Source: Paraburkholderia sp. | GTDB lineage: Bacteria; Pseudomonadota; Gammaproteobacteria; Burkholderiales; Burkholderiaceae | DNA: 64,000 nt | NCBI RefSeq assembly: GCF_028283785.1 | Contig: NZ_JAPWKB010000019.1 | Span: 640,001 to 704,000, forward strand | Direction of reading: 5' to 3' | Shown here: piece by piece, positions 57,142 through 64,000 of the stretch | How the letters are laid out: every line of letters begins with the position of its first letter | How positions within the stretch are numbered: the first letter of the stretch is position 1 | Made by a program: the position numbers and the translations under genes | The notes under the pieces: generated by a model | Told to the model about the DNA's origin: nothing | Databases searched by the model: none | What the model saw: only the letters and a program-made list of their open reading frames with translations

Positions 57142-57336
57142 CATGGCTCCTGGGCGCGCGTGGCAGCCGTTGCCGGAACGCGTGCCTGACGGGAGGGAGC
57201 AAGCGACGCGCCATCGGAGTCGATGGCGCGGTTTCAGCGGTCGAGCCGCATGCAACGTTCGATAAGAGCCGAGCTCACCGAAGCCCGGCAGGCCGAAGCC
57301 CGCTTGCCCCCGATCGCCTCAGCCCCGACCTCGGCT

Positions 57337-59046
<1,710 letters not shown>

Positions 59047-59316
59047 GCGAGATGGAAAAGTCCGTAGAGGGCGGGGGTTGCCCCGATAGCCCGTTTGTCT
59101 GTCAATTCTACCCGACGTGCAACGGCGGCGTGGACCGAGTGCGGCGCGGACCCAACGGATTCGCGGTGCCCGCTCTGTTGCACGCTGTAACGGGAGGTAA
59201 ATCGCTTTGTTCGCGCTTGTGCGCCGACGGTACGATCCGACCGGCACGGTGCTGCGCCGCCGCATTCCGGCGGCCGATGAGCCAACAACGCACAACAACT
59301 CATTCAGGGCATTGTC

Positions 59317-59595
59317 ATGTTCGATATCAAGGCTGTGAGCCGTTTCTCCAGGGTGGTCGCGCTCGCGGCGCTTTGCGTCAGCCTCGGCGCGTGCGGATCG
59401 CTGTCGCGCTCGCAAAAACACGCGGCGATCGGCGCGGGCGCGGGCGGCGCGATCGGCTATGTGCTGACGGGCGGCCCGGTCGGGACGATCGTCGGCGCCG
59501 CGGCCGGCGGCCTGATCGGCGCGGGGCATTGGGCTTGCGGCGACGGCATGTGCCGTCGCGCGCCGTCGTGCGCCGTTGTCCGTTGCCTTGCGTGA
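59317..59595 (+). CDS. Small glycine-zipper lipoprotein
   Basis: This 92-residue protein has a lipoprotein signal ending in LGAC (about Cys26). A glycine-zipper membrane segment follows (AAIGAGAGGAIGYVLTGG, GTIVGAAAGGLIGAGHW), typical of 17-kDa surface-antigen or OsmB-like proteins. The last 20 residues contain four Cys (ACGDGMCRR, SCAVVRC), which is unusual for the family. The role is unknown, probably in the outer membrane. Confidence 0.75.
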   Translation: MFDIKAVSRFSRVVALAALCVSLGACGSLSRSQKHAAIGAGAGGAIGYVLTGGPVGTIVGAAAGGLIGAGHWACGDGMCRRAPSCAVVRCLA

Positions 59596-59646
59596 ACCCC
59601 CGCCGTTCGGCAAGATTCAGCCCTTAAACCTCCGGAGTGCCATCCG

Positions 59647-61509
59647 ATGGCCGACACCTCGTCCGACGCGCCGTTTTGCGCCGCTTTCACCGTTCAGAAT
59701 GCTTCGGCCGGTTCCGCCGCCGAGGCGACTTCAGCCGCTTCGGTCGGGTCGTCCACGTCTGACGTTTGTGCCGCGCCGGCCGGGCGCGCAGGTTTCGCGC
59801 GGCTGAATCGTCCGCTGGCCGCCACGCTGGCGGTTGCCGCGATACTGTCGGCGAGCGTGCTGCCCGCAGCTCCGGCCATCGCGAAGACGAGCGCGCCGAA
59901 ACCGGTGCTCGACGGCTCGGCGGTGGCGGTGCCCGATCGTTACGCCGCCGACACCGCGCAGCAGATTTTCGCGGCGGGCGGCAACGCCGTCGATGCGGCC
60001 GTGGCGATCGCGTTTTCGCTCGCGGTGACGTATCCGGACGCCGGGAACATCGGTGGCGGCGGCTTCATGACGCTGTATATCGACGGCAAACCGTATTTTC
60101 TCGACTACCGCGAACGCGCGCCGCAGCAGGCGACCCGCGAGATGTACCTCGACGGCAAGGGCAACCTGATCGCCGGCATGAGTCTCGTCGGACATCGCGC
60201 GGTGGGCGTGCCGGGCACCGTCGATGGCATGTGGGAAGCGCAAAAGCGGTTCGGCAAACTGAAATGGAAGCAGGTGCTGGCGCCCGCGATCAAGTACGCG
60301 AACGACGGCTTCGTGGTCGAATCCTGGCTGCAAAAGCGCCGGGACGACGCCGCGCCGAGTTTCTCTGGCAAGACCAATTTCGGCGCGTATTTTTCGAATC
60401 TGAAGGTCGGCGCGACGTTCCGCCAACCTGAGCTGGCGCAGACGCTGAGCCGGATCGCGAGCGACGGCGGCCGCGAATTCTACGAAGGGCGCACGGCAGA
60501 CCTGATCGCGCAGCAGATGTACGGTCACGGCCTGATCACGAAGGGCGATCTGGGCCAGTACAAGGCCGTGTGGCGTCAGCCCGTGACGGCGAACTGGAAC
60601 GGCTATCAGGTCGTCACGGCGCCGCCGCCGGGTTCGGGCGGCGTCGGGCTGATCCAGATGCTGAAGATGAAGGCCGATCTGAAGCCTGTGTTCGACGGTC
60701 TTGCGCTGAATTCCGCGCCGTATATCCACCTGATTGCGCAGATCGAAGACCGCGTGTTCGCCGACCGTCAGCAGTATCTGGGCGATCCCGACGCATACAA
60801 GATTCCTGTCGACAAGCTGATCGACGATGCGTATCTCGCGCAGCGTGCCGCCGAGGTCAAGGCCGACGAAGTGCCGGGCGCAACGCCGGTCAAACCCGGT
60901 CTTGGCGAGTCGATGCCGGAAAAAGCGCAGACCACGCATTTCTCGGTGGTCGATAAATGGGGCAACGCGGTGTCGAACACGTACACGCTGAACGGGTCGT
61001 TCGGCTCGGGCGTAGTGGTCGACGGCGCGGGCTTTCTGCTGAACGACGCGATGGACGACTTCGTTACGAAGCCGGGCGATGCGAACCCGCCCGGCGCGAC
61101 CGCCAACGACGTCAACACGGTCGCGCCGGGCCGCAGGCCGGCGTCGTCGATGACCCCGACGATCGTGCTGAAGGACGGCAAGGTTTCGATGGTGATCGGC
61201 ACGCCGGGCGGCTCGCGCATCTTCACGTCGATCTTTCAGGTGATGACGAACCTGTCCGACTTCAACATGACGCCCGCCGACGCGCTCGCCGCGATGCGCT
61301 TCCACCATCAGTTGTTGCCGCAAAAAACGATCTACTACGAACCGTATATGCCGATCGGCGGTGAACTGGCGCAGCAGTTGCAAGCGCTCGGGTACACGAT
61401 CGAGGGTCAGTCGTTCAATGGCGACGTGCAACTGATTCGCGTCGAAGGCACGACCGCGCAACCGGCCGCCGATCCGCGCGGCGTGGGCGTGGCGCGGGTG
61501 ATGCCGTGA
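59647..61509 (+). CDS. ggt: Gamma-glutamyltransferase / glutathione hydrolase
   Basis: This 620-residue periplasmic enzyme cleaves gamma-glutamyl bonds such as that in glutathione. It is made as a precursor that self-cleaves before catalytic Thr429 in TTHFSVVDKWGNAVS. The large-subunit region has GGNAVDAAVAIAFSLAV and NIGGGGFMTLY. The small subunit has GSFGSGVVVDGAGFLLND and GTPGGSRIF. A long Ala/Ser-rich N-terminus precedes a signal-like helix (residues about 58-80). Its stop overlaps the next gene as GTGA. Confidence 0.94.
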   Translation: MADTSSDAPFCAAFTVQNASAGSAAEATSAASVGSSTSDVCAAPAGRAGFARLNRPLAATLAVAAILSASVLPAAPAIAKTSAPKPVLDGSAVAVPDRYAADTAQQIFAAGGNAVDAAVAIAFSLAVTYPDAGNIGGGGFMTLYIDGKPYFLDYRERAPQQATREMYLDGKGNLIAGMSLVGHRAVGVPGTVDGMWEAQKRFGKLKWKQVLAPAIKYANDGFVVESWLQKRRDDAAPSFSGKTNFGAYFSNLKVGATFRQPELAQTLSRIASDGGREFYEGRTADLIAQQMYGHGLITKGDLGQYKAVWRQPVTANWNGYQVVTAPPPGSGGVGLIQMLKMKADLKPVFDGLALNSAPYIHLIAQIEDRVFADRQQYLGDPDAYKIPVDKLIDDAYLAQRAAEVKADEVPGATPVKPGLGESMPEKAQTTHFSVVDKWGNAVSNTYTLNGSFGSGVVVDGAGFLLNDAMDDFVTKPGDANPPGATANDVNTVAPGRRPASSMTPTIVLKDGKVSMVIGTPGGSRIFTSIFQVMTNLSDFNMTPADALAAMRFHHQLLPQKTIYYEPYMPIGGELAQQLQALGYTIEGQSFNGDVQLIRVEGTTAQPAADPRGVGVARVMP

Positions 61510-62108
61510 GCGTGCCCGGCCGTTCGCGAATTGGCGCGCTGACGGATACACACACGGTTCTGGTGCTGCCCGGTTACGAGGATTCGGACGAACCTCACTG
61601 GCAGACGCGTTGGGAAGCGCTGAATCCGGCCTTCACGCGGGTACAGATGCCCGACTGGATGCATCCCGACCGCGACGCATGGTGTCGAACGCTGGACGCC
61701 GCGGTCGCCGCGTGCGCGCCGACGCGTCCGGTGCTGTTCGCGGCGCATAGCCTCGGTTGTCTGACGGTCGTGTTCTGGGCCGCGCAGTATGCAAGCGATG
61801 CGCAGCGCGCGAGGGTGGCCGGCGCGTTGCTGGTGGCGTTGCCGGACCCCGACGGCGGCGCGTTTCCCGCCGACGCGTCGGGTTTCGAGCCCGTGCCGAT
61901 GTCGCGTCTGCCGTTTGCGTCGATCGTGGTGGGCAGCACCAACGATGCGTACGGCGGCGTCGCGTTCTCGGAACGCTGTGCCGACGCATGGGGCAGCCGG
62001 CGCGTCGATGTCGGAGCGCGCGGCCATATCAACGGGGAAAGCGGCCTCGCAGACTGGGAAGAAGGGCAGAGCCTGCTGGTTTCGCTGGCGCAAGCGCGCG
62101 GCGCTTGA
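61506..62108 (+). CDS. RBBP9/YdeN family alpha/beta hydrolase
   Basis: This 200-residue small serine hydrolase begins with TVLVLPGYEDSDEPHWQTRW, the hallmark of the RBBP9/YdeN family. The nucleophile Ser82 is in FAAHSLGC, an acid is likely in VGSTNDAYGG, and the His is in GARGHINGESGL. The substrate is unknown. It starts at a GTG overlapping the ggt stop, so the two are translationally coupled. Confidence 0.88.
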   Translation: MSVPGRSRIGALTDTHTVLVLPGYEDSDEPHWQTRWEALNPAFTRVQMPDWMHPDRDAWCRTLDAAVAACAPTRPVLFAAHSLGCLTVVFWAAQYASDAQRARVAGALLVALPDPDGGAFPADASGFEPVPMSRLPFASIVVGSTNDAYGGVAFSERCADAWGSRRVDVGARGHINGESGLADWEEGQSLLVSLAQARGA

Positions 62109-62173
62109 ACCGTGACACGTGGTGGACGACGGACGACGGACGACGGGCTCGCGCCGTCCCGTGATCCCGCCGC

Positions 62174-63394
62174 CTAGATCACCGATCCGTCGCGCAACGC
62201 CGCGATCCGCGCGTCGTCGTAGCCCAGCACATCGCGCAAGACCGCGTCCGTATGCTCGCCGAGCGTGGGCGGATGCGTCGCCGCTTGCGGCGGCGTGACG
62301 CTCATGTTGACGGGATTGCGCACCAGCTTGACCGTCCCGCCCGACGGATGCGGCAAATCCACCCGCAGACCGCGCGCGATCACCTGCTCGTTCTCGAACA
62401 CTTCGCCCAGATCGTTGATCGGCCCGCACGGCACGCCCGCTGCCTCCAGCGTGGCGATCCACGCCTGTTTGCCCTGCTGCCGGACCATTCCGGCGAGGAT
62501 CGGCACCAGCACGTCACGGTTGCGCACGCGCGCCGGATTGGTCGCGAAACGCGCGTCGTCGGCCAGTTCCGGGCAGTGTCCCGCTTCGACGAACTTGCGG
62601 AACTGAAGGTCGTTGCCCACCGCGACGATGATCCAGCCGTCGCTGGTCTGGAAGGTCTGATACGGAACGATGTTCGGATGCGCATTTCCCCAGCGCACCG
62701 GCGGCGTGTCGCTGGCGAGGTAGTTCGAGTTCATGTTGGCCAGCATCGCGACCTGCACGTCGAGCAGCGCCATGTCGATGTACTGGCCTTCGCCGGTGCG
62801 GTCGCGATGCGTGAGCGCGGTCAGCACGGCGACCGTCGAATACATGCCCGTCATCAGGTCCGCGATCGCCACGCCGGCCTTTTGCGGGCCGCCGCCCGGC
62901 TGACCGTCGCGCTCGCCCGTGATGCTCATGAAGCCGCCGATTCCCTGCACGATGAAGTCGTAGCCCGCGCGCTGCGCATACGGCCCGGTTTGCCCGAAGC
63001 CCGTCACCGAGCAGTAGATCAGGTCCGGTTTGAGCGCCTTCAGCGACGCGTAATCCAGCCCGTACTTCTGCAGTTGCCCGACCTTGTAGTTTTCCAGCAC
63101 CACGTCGCTTTGCGCGGCCAGTTCGCGCACGATCCGCTGACCTTCCGGCGTGCCGATATCCACCGTGACCGAGCGCTTGTTGCGGTTCGCCGCAAGGTAA
63201 TACGCGGCCTCGCGGGTATCGTCGCCGTCCGGCGTCTTCAGATACGGCGGCCCCCAATGGCGTGTGTCGTCGCCCACTTCAGGCCGTTCGATCTTGATGA
63301 CGTCCGCGCCGAAATCGGCGAGCGTCTGCGCGCACCACGGACCGGCGAGCACGCGGGTGAGGTCGAGTACACGGATATGACTGAGAGCGCCCAT
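62174..63394 (-). CDS. CaiB/BaiF family CoA-transferase
   Basis: This 406-residue family III CoA-transferase moves CoA between carboxylic acids through an aspartyl-CoA thioester. The N-terminus HIRVLDLTRVLAGPWCAQ and VIKIERPEVGDDTRHWG, the ENYKVG block and the catalytic Asp in GQYIDMALLDVQVA are typical. Its closest described relatives include succinyl-CoA:glutarate and formyl-CoA transferases; the substrate is uncertain. The ATG at 63394 replaces a long unlikely extension. Neighbours give no pathway clue. Confidence 0.9.
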   Translation of the reverse strand: MGALSHIRVLDLTRVLAGPWCAQTLADFGADVIKIERPEVGDDTRHWGPPYLKTPDGDDTREAAYYLAANRNKRSVTVDIGTPEGQRIVRELAAQSDVVLENYKVGQLQKYGLDYASLKALKPDLIYCSVTGFGQTGPYAQRAGYDFIVQGIGGFMSITGERDGQPGGGPQKAGVAIADLMTGMYSTVAVLTALTHRDRTGEGQYIDMALLDVQVAMLANMNSNYLASDTPPVRWGNAHPNIVPYQTFQTSDGWIIVAVGNDLQFRKFVEAGHCPELADDARFATNPARVRNRDVLVPILAGMVRQQGKQAWIATLEAAGVPCGPINDLGEVFENEQVIARGLRVDLPHPSGGTVKLVRNPVNMSVTPPQAATHPPTLGEHTDAVLRDVLGYDDARIAALRDGSVI

Positions 63395-63744
63395 ATTGTT
63401 CTGCTGTCTCCTATGTGCTGTGGCAAGCGTGCCGGACCGCGCACCGGTGAGCGCGCAAAGCGGCATCGATGGCTGGCATCTTAAGCGATTCCCGCAGGCC
63501 GGCGCAGTCGGCCGGACGGCATAGGATCGACGGCGCTGGTCCAGATGTTTTGCGTCGTCGCGCGGGCCGGAACGGGGTGCCCGGACCTGGCCGGCGCGCA
63601 TCGGCCCTGGCCGGATGGCCGGCGCCGCTGCCCGGGCCGCCGCGCGGGCGCGCCGATCCCGTATAATCGGGCGTTCAGAATCAATCAGTCAGCAGGCGCA
63701 TCCGTCGATGACGCCGGACATAGCCAGGACGTCCCCAGCACGCC
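63395..63744. other. Divergent region before alaS
   Basis: About 350 bases separate the CoA-transferase start from alaS. It is very GC-rich with many short self-complementary runs and a perfect TATAAT at 63662-63667. I see no gene; open frames are Arg/Pro-rich shadows. Confidence 0.45.
63662..63667 (+). promoter_or_regulatory. Likely -10 box for alaS
   Basis: A perfect TATAAT followed by CGG lies about 78 bases before the alaS ATG. No clear -35 is visible in the GC-rich sequence upstream. Confidence 0.38.
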
Positions 63745-64000
63745 ATGAAAGCCTCCGAAATCCGCGAGAAATTCCTCAAGTTCTTCGAATCGAAGGGCCA
63801 TACGATCGTCCGTTCGTCGAGCCTCGTGCCCGGCAACGACCCGACGTTGCTCTTTACCAATTCGGGAATGGTGCAGTTCAAAGATGTGTTCCTCGGCGCG
63901 GAATCGCGTCCGTATTCGCGCGCCACGACCTCGCAGCGCAGCGTGCGCGCGGGCGGCAAGCACAACGACCTCGAAAACGTCGGCTATACCGCGCGTCATC
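63745..64000 (+). CDS. alaS: Alanyl-tRNA synthetase, N-terminal part (cut by window end)
   Basis: Only the first 85 codons are in the window. They read as the AlaRS catalytic domain: ASEIREKFLKFFESKGHT, the motif 1 area SSLVPGNDPTLLFTNSGMVQ and the motif 2 start SQRSVRAGGKHNDLENVG. Alanyl-tRNA synthetase charges tRNA-Ala. The rest of the gene, normally about 870 residues, lies beyond position 64000. Confidence 0.95.
   Translation, partial: MKASEIREKFLKFFESKGHTIVRSSSLVPGNDPTLLFTNSGMVQFKDVFLGAESRPYSRATTSQRSVRAGGKHNDLENVGYTARH

Overview
The window is a gene-dense, GC-rich stretch of a Burkholderiales chromosome, most like Paraburkholderia/Burkholderia. This is judged from protein content and codon use. 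Indicators are the yhbY/rlmE-ftsH-folP-glmM block, the pstSCAB-phoU-phoB-phoR block beside ppk and ppx, an OlsB-type ornithine-lipid acyltransferase, a DUF3331 protein, a pentapeptide-repeat protein and many TTG/GTG starts backed by strong Shine-Dalgarno sites. I see no phage, insertion sequence, CRISPR array or rRNA. The right edge cuts alaS.

Layout. 0.2-6.2 kb: trehalose synthesis (otsB, otsA), a convergent ABC exporter, and a family-4 glycosyltransferase behind a long AT-rich leader. 6.4-8.0 kb: a membrane-protein gene that looks frameshifted, a DUF2214 protein and tRNA-Val(CAC). 8.0-12.8 kb: dnaQ, rnhA, a SAM methyltransferase, divergent gloB, and an MltD-like lytic transglycosylase. 13.0-21.1 kb: an MFS transporter, carA, carB, greA, DUF4149, yhbY. 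21.3-26.4 kb: rlmE, ftsH, folP, glmM.

26.6-39.1 kb is a phosphate-homeostasis block: Pst uptake system, PhoU, PhoB/PhoR, polyphosphate kinase and exopolyphosphatase, OlsB (phosphorus-free membrane lipids) and SixA. The pstS and olsB promoters both carry four GTCAC-like repeats about 11 bp apart, followed 10 bp later by a -10 element, as expected for PhoB control. A weaker array precedes ppk. This ties phosphate uptake, storage and membrane-lipid replacement to one regulator encoded in the same block.

39.2-48 kb: tRNA-Pro(TGG), two very small membrane-protein genes (57 and 26 codons), a lipoprotein, MATE and DUF2288 genes, a pentapeptide-repeat gene, an AT-rich gap with a convincing candidate small RNA, an NlpD-like LysM/LytM protein, an aldose epimerase-like protein, uppP and tRNA-Arg(TCT). 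48-64 kb is more accessory: DUF3331, a His-rich lipoprotein, an OpgC membrane protein overlapping a secreted tannase/feruloyl-esterase gene, a secreted acid phosphatase-like protein, small envelope proteins, a NUDIX hydrolase, a periplasmic solute-binding protein, glnS, gamma-glutamyltransferase with an overlapping small hydrolase, a CoA-transferase, and the start of alaS.

I did not find an obviously new multi-gene defence or metabolic system. The most novel-looking items are the orphan sRNA candidate at 43497-43574, the PhoB-type array in front of olsB, the long structured element between carB and greA, and the two microproteins.
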